A stretch of 64,000 bases of DNA from Streptomyces angustmyceticus (GTDB taxonomy: Bacteria > Actinomycetota > Actinomycetes > Streptomycetales > Streptomycetaceae). The notes beneath the pieces were generated by a model. The model searched no databases. It was not told where the DNA came from and worked only from the letters and a program-made list of their open reading frames with translations. The stretch lies in NCBI RefSeq assembly GCF_019933235.1, contig NZ_CP082945.1:6051501-6115500 (forward strand). The letters run 5' to 3'. This document shows, piece after piece, positions 16,924 through 25,404 of this stretch (position 1 is its first letter; the number at the start of each line of letters is the position of its first letter). The position numbers were made by a program, and so were the translations under genes.

Positions 16924-17619
16924 ATGCAGCTGCACACCCACGAATGGGGCACCGGCGAGCGGACCGCGGTGCTGGTCCACGGGCTGATGTCCGATCACCG
17001 CACCTGGCACCGCGTCGCTCCGGCGCTGGCCGACCGGGGCTACCGCGTCCTCGCCGTCGACCTGCGCGGCCACGGCCGCAGCCCGCGCGGCGACTACAGC
17101 ACCGAGCTGTTCGCCGAGGACCTCGTGGAGACCCTGCCCGCCGCCCCCGAGGTCGTCATCGGGCACTCGCTGGGCGGGCTGGCGCTGTCCCTGGCGGTGG
17201 AGCGGCTGCAGCCGCGGCGCGCGGTCTACAGCGATCCGGCGTGGTCGTTCCCCCGGTTCCAGGAACCGGTCGACCCGGCCCTGTTCCTCGCGTTCAAGCG
17301 GGCCGACCGGGCGATGCTGCGCACCTTCAACCCGCGCTGGAACGACACCGATCTCGACCTCGAACTGGCCACCGTCGCGCAATGGGACACCGCCACCGCC
17401 CTCGCGCTGTCCGCCGTGCACCGCGAGGACCATGTGCCCGAGAAGGCGGTCGTCCCGTCGCTGGTGCAGTTCGCGGGGGAGGGCTTCCTCTTCTCCGAAC
17501 AGGCGGCGGACGAGCTGACCGGCCGCGGCTTCGAGGTCCGGACGGTGCCCGGCGCCGGCCACACCATCCACCGCGACGACTTCGACGGCTTCATGGCGGG
17601 GCTGGAGGGGTGGGTCTAG
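16924..17619 (+). CDS. Alpha/beta-fold hydrolase
   Basis: This 231-residue hydrolase has the oxyanion motif VLVHGLMSDHRTW, the DLRGHGRS strand-turn, the nucleophile elbow GHSLGG with Ser82, and a C-terminal catalytic His in GAGHTIHRDDF. A small cap domain lies between about 105 and 175. It starts at ATG 16924, with GAGGAGAGG upstream. It resembles small esterases or lactonases; the substrate is unknown. It follows the MBL hydrolase by 137 bp and converges with the HExxH protein. Confidence 0.9.
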   Translation: MQLHTHEWGTGERTAVLVHGLMSDHRTWHRVAPALADRGYRVLAVDLRGHGRSPRGDYSTELFAEDLVETLPAAPEVVIGHSLGGLALSLAVERLQPRRAVYSDPAWSFPRFQEPVDPALFLAFKRADRAMLRTFNPRWNDTDLDLELATVAQWDTATALALSAVHREDHVPEKAVVPSLVQFAGEGFLFSEQAADELTGRGFEVRTVPGAGHTIHRDDFDGFMAGLEGWV

Positions 17620-17682
17620 GACCGCACGCCCCCGGGCGGCGGGTCCCGGGGCGCCGCGCCCGGGGGAGCGGCCGCCGCCCCG

Positions 17683-18579
17683 TCACGTATCGCAGTCCAG
17701 CAGCGTCTTGCACAGCCCGCAGCGGGCCTGCAGCCGGCCGCGGACCGGGACGCGGATCCGCTGGTGGCAGGCGGGGCAGCGGAAGGACACCCGCGGCGGC
17801 GGGCCGCTCTCGAAGGCGTAGTCGGCGGTGGCCGGCGGCCGGCCGGCGCGCCGCGGGTCCTGGGCGGCCCGGCGGTCCTTGGCGTAGCGCAGCCGGGCCG
17901 CCCAGGGCGCGGCGGCGAGCGGGGGCCGGCGCGCGTCCCGGCGGACCCGGGCCGCGCCCGCCGTGTACGCGTCGTACGCCTGCGGGCTGGTGAACCACGG
18001 CGACGGGTCCTCGCCGAAGAACCCGGCCCGCTGCGCGAGGACATAGCCGAACTCCTCCGGCGTCAGATAGCCGAGCTTCTGCGAGAACGGGCCGTGCTCG
18101 CGGTAGGCATCCAGCAGCAGCCAGCCCGCGCCGAGGTACGCGGCGGCGGTGTCGGTGAGGATCTCGTTGTCGCGGGTGCCGGGGAACGACAGGTCCAGAC
18201 GGTGCAGATACAGGTGCGTCACCTCATGGGCCAGCGCGGCGCCGATGTCCCTGCGGTGCTTCGCGAAGCGGTCGTTGAGTTCGATGAAGTACTCGGGGCC
18301 CGCGGTGAGTTCGACCGCGGCGGCGTGCTCCATCTCCCGGAAGGTGATGACCGTCCTGGCGTCCGGCAGACGCAGCTGCCGGAGCATGGCGCGGGCCACC
18401 CGCTGCGCGCCCAGGTGCAGGTCCTCGGTGTCGTCGAAGGCCACGTCGACCGGCAGCACGCTGGTGGCGAAGGTGCTCATCGTGTCGTACGAGAGGCGTT
18501 TGAACAGCGCGTGGACGGCCGCGTGCACCGTGTCGAGATGAGGGTATCCGTGCTCGATCTCACTGCCGCCCGTGGTCAC
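17683..18579 (-). CDS. Unassigned HExxH putative metalloprotease with C-terminal zinc ribbon
   Basis: This 298-residue protein is not one I can assign to a named family. It has an HEVTH zinc motif at 118-122 inside a hydrophobic helix (GAALAHEVTHLYLHR), with a candidate third ligand about 20 residues on (DNEILTDTAAAYLG, Glu139 or Asp143), as in gluzincin peptidases. The C-terminus carries a zinc ribbon: CPAC at 268-271 and CGLC at 287-290. No signal peptide or membrane segment is visible, so it is cytoplasmic. The start is GTG 18579 with a weak upstream site. It diverges from the secreted trypsin. Pairing a peptidase core with a nucleic-acid or protein-binding ribbon is unusual. Confidence 0.7.
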   Translation of the reverse strand: MTTGGSEIEHGYPHLDTVHAAVHALFKRLSYDTMSTFATSVLPVDVAFDDTEDLHLGAQRVARAMLRQLRLPDARTVITFREMEHAAAVELTAGPEYFIELNDRFAKHRRDIGAALAHEVTHLYLHRLDLSFPGTRDNEILTDTAAAYLGAGWLLLDAYREHGPFSQKLGYLTPEEFGYVLAQRAGFFGEDPSPWFTSPQAYDAYTAGAARVRRDARRPPLAAAPWAARLRYAKDRRAAQDPRRAGRPPATADYAFESGPPPRVSFRCPACHQRIRVPVRGRLQARCGLCKTLLDCDT

Positions 18580-18847
18580 CCGGCCACTGTACGGCGGGCC
18601 GGGAAGGTCCGGTATGGGCCGTACGGGGCGGGTGGGGCGGGGGAGTTGGCCGGATGCGCACCCTTGTCACTCTGATCGGACACTCCACATAATCACAGGG
18701 CGCTCTACGGACTCATCCCCCACTGGGTCCGGACGCCTCACGGCGTGCTGCCGTCCTCCACACTCCCTTTCGCGGCGGCCACGTCCGGCTCCGGTGTTGG
18801 CATGGGCTCGTCATCGACGCGCGCAACCCCCCACGAAAGGAAGCCCG

Positions 18848-19657
18848 TTGCGCAGCTACCGGAAGCCCCTCAGCAGATCCACCGCCCTCGCCGCCGTCGC
18901 CCTGGCCGCCTTCAGCCTCCAGCCCGGCTCCGCCTCGGCCGCCCCCGCACCGGCCTCCGCCGGCTCCGTCCACACCCAGGTCGTCGGCGGCACCAAGGCC
19001 GGCCAGGGCGAATTCCCGTTCATGGTCCGCCTGTCGATGGGCTGCGGCGGCGCGCTGTACGCCAAGGACATCGTGCTCACCGCGGCGCACTGCGTCGACG
19101 GCAGCGGCGACAACACCTCCATCACGGCCACCGCCGGCGTGGCCGACCTGGAGGACTCCGCCGCCGTCAAGGTCAACTCCACCAAGGTCCTGCAGGCGCC
19201 CGGCTACAACGGCAAGGGCAAGGACTGGGCGCTCATCAAGCTCGCCAAGCCCGTCGACCAGCCCACCCTGAAGATCGCCGAGAACGACAAGCTCAACAGC
19301 GGCGACTTCACCATCGCCGGCTGGGGCGCCGAGAAGGAAGGCGGCTCCCAGCAGCGCTACCTCCTCAAGGCCACCGTGCCGTTCGTCGACGACGCCGCCT
19401 GTGAGAAGGCCTACGGCGACCAGCTGACGCCCGGCGACGAGATCTGCGCCGGCAAGCTGGACACCGGCGGTACCGACACCTGCCAGGGTGACTCCGGCGG
19501 CCCGATGTTCCGCAAGGACGACGCCGGACAGTGGCTCCAGGTCGGCATCGTCTCCTGGGGCGAGGGCTGCGCACGGCCCGGCAAGCCCGGTGTCTACAGC
19601 GAGGTGAGCACCTTCGCCGCGGACATCAAGAAGGCCGCCGGCGAACTGGGCGGCTGA
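18848..19657 (+). CDS. Secreted trypsin-like serine protease (S1)
   Basis: This 269-residue preproprotein has a Sec signal peptide (about 1-32, ending GSASAA) and a short propeptide. The mature start is VVGG at Val45. The triad is His81 (TAAHC), Asp126 (KDWALIKL) and Ser216 (GDSGGP). Asp210, six residues before Ser216, is the trypsin specificity residue, so cleavage after Arg/Lys is expected. Disulfide cysteines are in the usual places. The start is a TTG at 18848 behind GAAAGGAAG; no better in-frame start fits the signal peptide. The upstream leader contains a TTGGCATG segment around 18796 that I recall from other streptomycete protease genes. A GCACCAC tandem repeat and hairpin follow the stop. 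Confidence 0.94.
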   Translation: MRSYRKPLSRSTALAAVALAAFSLQPGSASAAPAPASAGSVHTQVVGGTKAGQGEFPFMVRLSMGCGGALYAKDIVLTAAHCVDGSGDNTSITATAGVADLEDSAAVKVNSTKVLQAPGYNGKGKDWALIKLAKPVDQPTLKIAENDKLNSGDFTIAGWGAEKEGGSQQRYLLKATVPFVDDAACEKAYGDQLTPGDEICAGKLDTGGTDTCQGDSGGPMFRKDDAGQWLQVGIVSWGEGCARPGKPGVYSEVSTFAADIKKAAGELGG

Positions 19658-19659
19658 CC

Positions 19660-19694
19660 GCACCACGCACCACGCACCACGCACCACGCACCAC
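19660..19694 (+). repeat. Five perfect GCACCAC tandem copies
   Basis: Five exact 7-bp units begin two bases after the protease stop codon and run into the terminator hairpin. Confidence 0.95.
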
Positions 19695-19696
19695 CG

Positions 19697-19724
19697 GGGC
19701 CCGGGGGCTTGGCTTCCCGGGCCC
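19697..19724 (+). terminator. Terminator-like hairpin after the protease gene
   Basis: Perfect 9-bp arms GGGCCCGGG (19697-19705) and CCCGGGCCC (19716-19724) with a 10-nt loop, followed by TTCG. Confidence 0.6.
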
Positions 19725-19897
19725 TTCGCCGGGACCGGATTCCCCGGCCTCGGTCCGGGCCCTTGGTCCCGGCGCGCCACGGTCTTTGGTCCGTCCGCCC
19801 CGGGACCAAGCTCGTTCCCGCGGCCGGGCCTTGTGCCGTCACGGATGACCGGACGGCCTATGGGCGGCCCCCGCCACGGCTTCCTACGGTGAACGGT

Positions 19898-20074
19898 ATG
19901 ACCACCGAGCACCGCCCCCGCCCCCCGGCACACGACCGCGACCGCCGTACGACGGTCCTCGCCGCACTGCTCCTCGCCGCCTCCGCCGCGACCCTCGCCT
20001 ATGTGCTGCTCGGCGGCCCCCACGACGCCGTCGAGCTGCCGTCCGACGAGCCCTCGAACGCGGTCCGGGGCTGA
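19898..20074 (+). CDS. Small single-pass membrane protein
   Basis: A 58-residue frame starting at ATG 19898 encodes a charged N-terminus (TTEHRPRPPAHDRDRR), one transmembrane helix (about 19-39, VLAALLLAASAATLAYVLL) and a short acidic tail. No homologue is recognised. It ends 97 bp before the response regulator gene. Compact charge/helix/tail organisation and frame bias support a real gene, but no strong ribosome-binding site is visible. Confidence 0.5.
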   Translation: MTTEHRPRPPAHDRDRRTTVLAALLLAASAATLAYVLLGGPHDAVELPSDEPSNAVRG

Positions 20075-20171
20075 CCGGCGCGCCCCGGACGGCCGGCCCG
20101 CGGCCCGTGAGCACACCGGGCACGGGGGCGGACACGGAGCCGGGACCCCGAGGGCGCCGAGGAGGAACGAC

Positions 20172-20852
20172 ATGCCGATCAGTGTGGTGATCGCGGACGA
20201 CCAGGAAGTGGTCCGGATGGGCTTCCGGATGGTCCTGGAGAGCCAGGACGACATCCGGGTCCTCGCCGACGTCACCGACGGCGAGGCCGCCCTCGACGCC
20301 GTCGACCGGCTGCGCCCCGACGTGCTGCTGCTGGACATCCGGATGCCCCGGACCGACGGCCTGGAGGTCACCCGCCGGCTGACCGGGCGCGCCGCCGGCC
20401 GCCCCGAGCGCGCGCACACCCCCCGCATCGTCATCGTCACCACCTTCGACCTGGACGAATACGTGCACGCCGCGCTGCACGGCGGTGCCTCGGGCTTTCT
20501 CCTCAAGGACGCCAGCCCCGCACTGCTCGTGGAGGCCGTGCGGGCCGCGGCCGCCGGCCACTCGCTGCTGTCGCCCGCGGTCACCGCCCGGCTGCTGCGC
20601 GACCTGGCCCCGGCGGGCCGTACCGGCCGGGCGGCCCGCACCCCCTCCGAGCCGCTCACCGACCGCGAACGCGACGTCGTCCAGGCGCTGGCCGGCGGCC
20701 GGACCAACGCCGAGATCGCCGGCGCCCTCTACCTGTCGCTGTCGACGGTCAAGTCCCATCTGGCGAACGTGCAGCACAAGCTGGACGCCCGCAACCGGGT
20801 CGAGGTCGCCTTCTGGGCCTGGCAGAGCGGCCTGTCCTCCGGCACGTCGTGA
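20172..20852 (+). CDS. NarL/LuxR-family two-component response regulator
   Basis: This 226-residue regulator has a receiver domain with acidic pocket ADD (8-10), phosphoacceptor Asp55 (LLLDIRMPR), the switch Thr (IVIVTTFD) and Lys (FLLKDA). The C-terminal LuxR-type HTH is LTDRERDVVQALAGGRTNAEIAGALYLSLSTVKSHLANV. The start is fixed by GGAGG before ATG 20172. Its TGA overlaps the GTG of the kinase gene. It probably controls nearby secreted-hydrolase genes, but that is inference from position. Confidence 0.96.
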   Translation: MPISVVIADDQEVVRMGFRMVLESQDDIRVLADVTDGEAALDAVDRLRPDVLLLDIRMPRTDGLEVTRRLTGRAAGRPERAHTPRIVIVTTFDLDEYVHAALHGGASGFLLKDASPALLVEAVRAAAAGHSLLSPAVTARLLRDLAPAGRTGRAARTPSEPLTDRERDVVQALAGGRTNAEIAGALYLSLSTVKSHLANVQHKLDARNRVEVAFWAWQSGLSSGTS

Positions 20853-22084
20853 CCGAGCACGGCGAGGGCACCGGCATCCGGCGCGTCCCGGGCGCCGGAC
20901 CCGGCCGCGCCCGGCGGGACGCCCCCAGGAGCCGGCCGACGCGGTGGGCCGACGCCCACCCGCGGGAAGCCGTCGCCGCCCGGGCCGCGCCGGCGGTGGC
21001 GCTGCTGCTCCTCGTCGGGTTCGAGGCCGTGGCGACGGCCCGCCGGCCCACCGGTCCGCACCTGGTCGTGGTGGCCGCCGGCCTCGTCGTCTGCCTCTGC
21101 GCCGTGCCCGCCGCCCGGATCCCGCCGGCCGCCCGCGCCGGCACCGCCGCCGCGGTCTCCCTCAGCGCGTCGGCGGTGCTGATCGCCGGGCAGCACCCGC
21201 GGGAGGTGTGGGGCCTGGGCGAGGGCATCGCCCTGCTCGTCCTGCTCACCGCCGTGATCCGCCGCGCCCCCGGCCGCACCGCCGCCGTCCTCGGCCCGCT
21301 GCTGGGCCTGGCCTGCGTCCTCGCCCCGCTGCGGGACGTCCGGCCCGGCCTGTTCACCGTCGTCTCCGCCGTGGTCACCGCGGTCGTCGCCGCGTACTCC
21401 ACGATCCTGCGCCGGCAGGACGCCCGGCGGCTGCGGGAACTCGCCGCCGTCCGGGCCGCCGAGCGCCTGGAACTGGCGCGGGAGCTGCACGACCTGGTCG
21501 CCCACCACGTCACCGGCATCGTCGTCCAGGCCCGCGCCGCCCGCTTCGCCGCCCTCGACGGACGGCAGGCCGGACCCACCCTCGAACGCATCGAGGCCTC
21601 CGGCAGCGAGGCGCTGGGCGCGATGCGGCGGCTGGTGCGGGTGCTGCGCGAGGACGGGGTACATCCCCAGCCGGTCGCCGGGCTCGCCGAGGTCTGCGCG
21701 CTGACCGAGGCGTTCGCCCGTACCGGCCCGCCGGTCGTCCTCTCCCTCGACAAGGGCCTGGCCGAGGCGCTGCCCGACGACGTGGCCGCGGCGGTCTACC
21801 GCATCGTGCGCGAGGCGCTGACCAACGTCCGCAAGCACGCGGCGGACGCCACGGCGGTACGGATCGGCCTGCGGTCCGTCCCCTCCGGCGCGGAGCTGCG
21901 CATCGCCAACGACGGCGGCAGCCCGGCCCGCCTGGGCGAACAGGCCCGCGGCGGCGGCTTCGGCCTGGCCGGCCTCACCGAGCGGGCCGAGGCGATGGGC
22001 GGCCGGCTCCTCGCGGGCCCCGCCGCCGAGGGCGGCTGGGAACTCACCGCCGTACTGCCCCTCGACGACGGCGCGACGGCCTGA
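20849..22084 (+). CDS. Sensor histidine kinase (HisKA_3 type)
   Basis: This 411-residue partner of the response regulator starts in a GTGA overlap. An N-terminal membrane sensor of about five hydrophobic segments (residues about 35-190) has little external loop, so it may sense membrane state or a lipophilic ligand. The phosphoacceptor His is in the HisKA_3 motif LELARELHDLVAHHVTGIVVQ. The ATPase domain shows IVREALTNVRKHA (N box) and GGGFGLAGLTERAEAMGG (G box). The regulator-before-kinase order is less common than the reverse. The signal is unknown. Confidence 0.95.
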   Translation: MTEHGEGTGIRRVPGAGPGRARRDAPRSRPTRWADAHPREAVAARAAPAVALLLLVGFEAVATARRPTGPHLVVVAAGLVVCLCAVPAARIPPAARAGTAAAVSLSASAVLIAGQHPREVWGLGEGIALLVLLTAVIRRAPGRTAAVLGPLLGLACVLAPLRDVRPGLFTVVSAVVTAVVAAYSTILRRQDARRLRELAAVRAAERLELARELHDLVAHHVTGIVVQARAARFAALDGRQAGPTLERIEASGSEALGAMRRLVRVLREDGVHPQPVAGLAEVCALTEAFARTGPPVVLSLDKGLAEALPDDVAAAVYRIVREALTNVRKHAADATAVRIGLRSVPSGAELRIANDGGSPARLGEQARGGGFGLAGLTERAEAMGGRLLAGPAAEGGWELTAVLPLDDGATA

Positions 22085-22303
22085 CGGCGGCACCGGACGG
22101 TGGCACCGCGGGGCCCCGGCCACGCCGTTTCCGCGCGGGACCGGCTCTCGGCGTCACGGACCCCCGCGGCCCGCCCGCACCGCCGCCCCGGCCCGCCCAC
22201 ATCTGTCCAACACCTGCCCCTCCTTTGTCCATAGGCGCCCCGCCCGCACGCGCAGCACGCTGTCCGCCGACAGGCAGTGCCGCCACGGAGGAGGACAGCG
22301 CGC

Positions 22304-25300
22304 GTGAACGAACAGACAGCCGCCCCGCACGGGCCCAGCCGCCGACAGGTCGTCGCCGCCACCGCGCTCGCCGGGGCCGCCGGCGCCCTCCCGCTCGGCA
22401 CCCACCCCGCCACCGCCGCACCCCGTGCCGGCGAGGCACAGCTCCGGTCCGACGCGCTGGAGGTCCGCGTCGACACCGCCTTCCCCCGCGTCGTCTCCTA
22501 CACCGACCGCGGCACCGGCGCCGTCCTGCACGGCCAGACCGCCCCCGTCACCCAGGTCCTCCTCGACGGCACCGCCCACACCCCCCGCGTCACCCACCAC
22601 GCCCGCGCCGACCGCGCCACCTACACCCTCGCCTTCGACGGCGGCACCACGATCACCGTCGAGATCGCCGTCCGGGGCCACCGCACGACCTGGCGGGTCA
22701 CCGGCATCGCCGACACCCCGGCGCTGCCCGTCGGCACCCTGGAGATCCCCGGGCTCGCCCTGCTGAGCGTCCGCAGCGACCAGCCCGGCGCCACCCTGCT
22801 GGCCGCCCGGATCGCACTCGACAAGGCCACGAGCGGCGACACCCTGGTGCGGGTCACCGACACCACCCCCGTCGACGCCGCACCCACCGGATGCGCCTAC
22901 GCCGTCGTCGCCACCGACGCCCTGGCCGCCGCCGTCGAGACCAACACCTGCTACGACACCCCCGCCGGCGCCACCACCTGGGAGAACGGCCGCCTGTGGC
23001 GGCAGACCACCAGAGGCGACGGCTTCGTCGAGGCCCGGCTGTCCTGCGGCCAGTGGACCCACCGGGCGGCCGGGCAGCCCCGGGACGCCACCGACCCGCT
23101 GCCGTACGCGACCGTCATCGTCACCCGCGACCGCAACGGCGACGGCAGGACCGACTGGCAGGACGCCGCCATCGCCCTGCGCGACATCATGGTCATGCCG
23201 CCGGGCGCCGCCGAGCAGCACCTGCGGGTCGTCCCGCACATCCCGTTCAACTTCGCCAGCCAGGCCACCAACCCGTTCCTCGCCACCCTCGACAACGTCA
23301 AACGGATCGCCCTGGCCACCGACGGGCTGCGGCAGTTCACCCTCCTCAAGGGCTACCAGTCCGAAGGCCACGACTCCGCCCACCCCGACTACGGCGGCAA
23401 CTACAACACCCGGGCCGGCGGCCTCGCCGACCTCAACACCCTGCTGCGCGCCGGCAAGAAGTGGAACAGCGACTTCGCGGTGCACGTCAACGCCACCGAG
23501 TCCTACCCCGTCGCCCACGCCTTCTCCGAGCAGCTCGTCGACAAGGACGACAAGCAGTGGGACTGGCTCGACCAGTCCTACCGCATCGACGCCCGCCGCG
23601 ACCTGGTCTCCGGCGACATCGCCCGGCGCTTCGCCCAGCTGCGCGAGGAGACCGACCCCGCGCTCGACACCGTCTACCTCGACGTGTTCCGCGAGTCCGG
23701 CTGGAACTCCGACCGGCTGCAGCGCCACCTGCGCGACCAGGGCTGGCGGATCGCCACCGAATGGGGCCACGGCCTGGAACGCTCCGCCCTGTGGTCGCAC
23801 TGGGCGAACGAGACCGACTACGGCCCCGACACCTCCCGCGGCATCAACTCCCGGCTGATCCGCTTCCTGCGGAACCACCACAAGGACGTCTTCGCCGACA
23901 AGTGGCCCACCCTGCTCGGCAACCCCCGGATGGGCAACTTCGAGGGCTGGGTGGGCAAGACCGACTGGAACGCGTTCCACACGATCATCTGGACCGACGC
24001 GCTGCCCGCCAAATACCTCCAGGCGTACCCGATCAGGACCTGGGGCCCGCACGAGATCACCTTCGAGGGCCCCACCGCCACCTCCGTCAGCGACGCGGGC
24101 GGCACCCGCAAGATCACCACCGACGGCCGGCTGGTCTACGACGACGGCACCTACCTGCTCCCCTGGGAACCCCGCCGGGCCACCGACCCGCACCGGCTCT
24201 ACCACTACAACCCCCGCGGCGGCACCACCACCTGGACCCTGCCCCGCGGCTGGACGGACACCGCGGCCGTCCACGCCTACCGCCTCACCGACCAGGGCCG
24301 CACCGACGAGACCCCGATCCCCGTGAACGGCGGCAGGATCACCCTCACCGCCCGGCCCGGCGTCGCCTACGTCGTCCACCGCACCAAGGCCCCCGCCCCG
24401 AAGGACCCCCACTGGGGCGAGGGCACCCCCCTGACCGACCCCGGCTTCCACTCCGGCGACCTCGCCGGCCGGCAGGTCACCGGCCCGGCCGCGGTCCGGC
24501 TCAGCGACCGGGGCGACTACGAACTGGTCATCGGCGCGGGCGCCGCCGCCCGCGTCGCCCAGCGCCTCGCCCGCCTCGCCCCCGGCGACTACGCCGCCTC
24601 CGTCCAGGTCGAGGTCGGCGCCACCGCGGGCGAGCGACGGCGGGCCGCCCTGGAGATCCGCACCGCCGACGGCGTCACCGCCGCCAACTGGACCGACACC
24701 TCCACCGCGGGCAACTACGTAGCCGCCGACCGCAAGTCCGGCACCCGCTTCCAGCGCCTCTTCACGCACTTCACCGTCCCCGAGGGCGGCGGCCCCGTCA
24801 CCCTGGCCCTGACCGCCGCGGCCGGCCGGGCCCGGGTCCGCTTCGACAACCTCCGCGTCGTACCCGCCAGGACCACCACCCGCGAGGGCACCCTGGTCCA
24901 CGAGGACTTCGAGCACGTGCCCCAGGGCTGGGGCGTCTTCGCCAAGGGCGACGCGGGCGGCAGCACCGACCCCCGCACCCACCTCGCCCAGCGGCACGCC
25001 CCCTTCACCCGGCGCGGCTGGAACGGCAAGGCCGTCGACGACGTCATCGACGGCGCCCAGTCGCTCAAGTCACGCGGCGAGAACACCGGACTCGTCTACC
25101 GGACCCTCCCGCACACCGTCCGCTTCACCCCCGGCCGCCGCTACCGCGTCACCCTCCGCTACGAGAACGAGAAAGCCGGCCAGTACGCCTGGGTCACCGC
25201 CGTCGACACCCCCGCGCCCCGCGAACTCACCCGCACCCCCCTGCCCGCCGCCGTCCACCCCGCCACCCACACCTACGAGTTCACCGCACCGGACGGCGGC

Positions 25301-25384
25301 GAGGCATGGGTGGGACTGCGCAAGGTGGCCGACGACGGGACCGCGGAGTTCGTCCTGGACACCTTCGAGGTCCGCGAGATCTGA
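22304..25384 (+). CDS. Secreted GH101 endo-alpha-N-acetylgalactosaminidase family protein
   Basis: This 1026-residue exported glycosidase has a twin-arginine signal peptide (PSRRQVV with Arg13-Arg14, then a hydrophobic stretch ending ATAAP). The GH101 family releases the Gal-beta-1,3-GalNAc core-1 disaccharide from Ser/Thr of mucin-type glycoproteins. The catalytic barrel spans roughly residues 280-640. The best nucleophile candidate is Asp460 in DTVYLDVFRESGW and the acid/base candidate Glu486 in RIATEWGHG. An N-terminal beta-domain precedes the barrel. C-terminal beta-sandwich regions, one near residues 690-860 and another near 870-1026, look like carbohydrate-binding modules. GTG 22304 follows GGAGGAGG. 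The gene follows the two-component pair by 219 bp and converges on GH35. Confidence 0.88.
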   Translation: MNEQTAAPHGPSRRQVVAATALAGAAGALPLGTHPATAAPRAGEAQLRSDALEVRVDTAFPRVVSYTDRGTGAVLHGQTAPVTQVLLDGTAHTPRVTHHARADRATYTLAFDGGTTITVEIAVRGHRTTWRVTGIADTPALPVGTLEIPGLALLSVRSDQPGATLLAARIALDKATSGDTLVRVTDTTPVDAAPTGCAYAVVATDALAAAVETNTCYDTPAGATTWENGRLWRQTTRGDGFVEARLSCGQWTHRAAGQPRDATDPLPYATVIVTRDRNGDGRTDWQDAAIALRDIMVMPPGAAEQHLRVVPHIPFNFASQATNPFLATLDNVKRIALATDGLRQFTLLKGYQSEGHDSAHPDYGGNYNTRAGGLADLNTLLRAGKKWNSDFAVHVNATESYPVAHAFSEQLVDKDDKQWDWLDQSYRIDARRDLVSGDIARRFAQLREETDPALDTVYLDVFRESGWNSDRLQRHLRDQGWRIATEWGHGLERSALWSHWANETDYGPDTSRGINSRLIRFLRNHHKDVFADKWPTLLGNPRMGNFEGWVGKTDWNAFHTIIWTDALPAKYLQAYPIRTWGPHEITFEGPTATSVSDAGGTRKITTDGRLVYDDGTYLLPWEPRRATDPHRLYHYNPRGGTTTWTLPRGWTDTAAVHAYRLTDQGRTDETPIPVNGGRITLTARPGVAYVVHRTKAPAPKDPHWGEGTPLTDPGFHSGDLAGRQVTGPAAVRLSDRGDYELVIGAGAAARVAQRLARLAPGDYAASVQVEVGATAGERRRAALEIRTADGVTAANWTDTSTAGNYVAADRKSGTRFQRLFTHFTVPEGGGPVTLALTAAAGRARVRFDNLRVVPARTTTREGTLVHEDFEHVPQGWGVFAKGDAGGSTDPRTHLAQRHAPFTRRGWNGKAVDDVIDGAQSLKSRGENTGLVYRTLPHTVRFTPGRRYRVTLRYENEKAGQYAWVTAVDTPAPRELTRTPLPAAVHPATHTYEFTAPDGGEAWVGLRKVADDGTAEFVLDTFEVREI

Positions 25385-25404
25385 ACCACGGGGCGCACGG
25401 AACC

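Noticed and set aside
19660..19694. Short CRISPR-like repeat
   Set aside because: GCACCAC copies are contiguous with no spacers; it is a simple tandem repeat.
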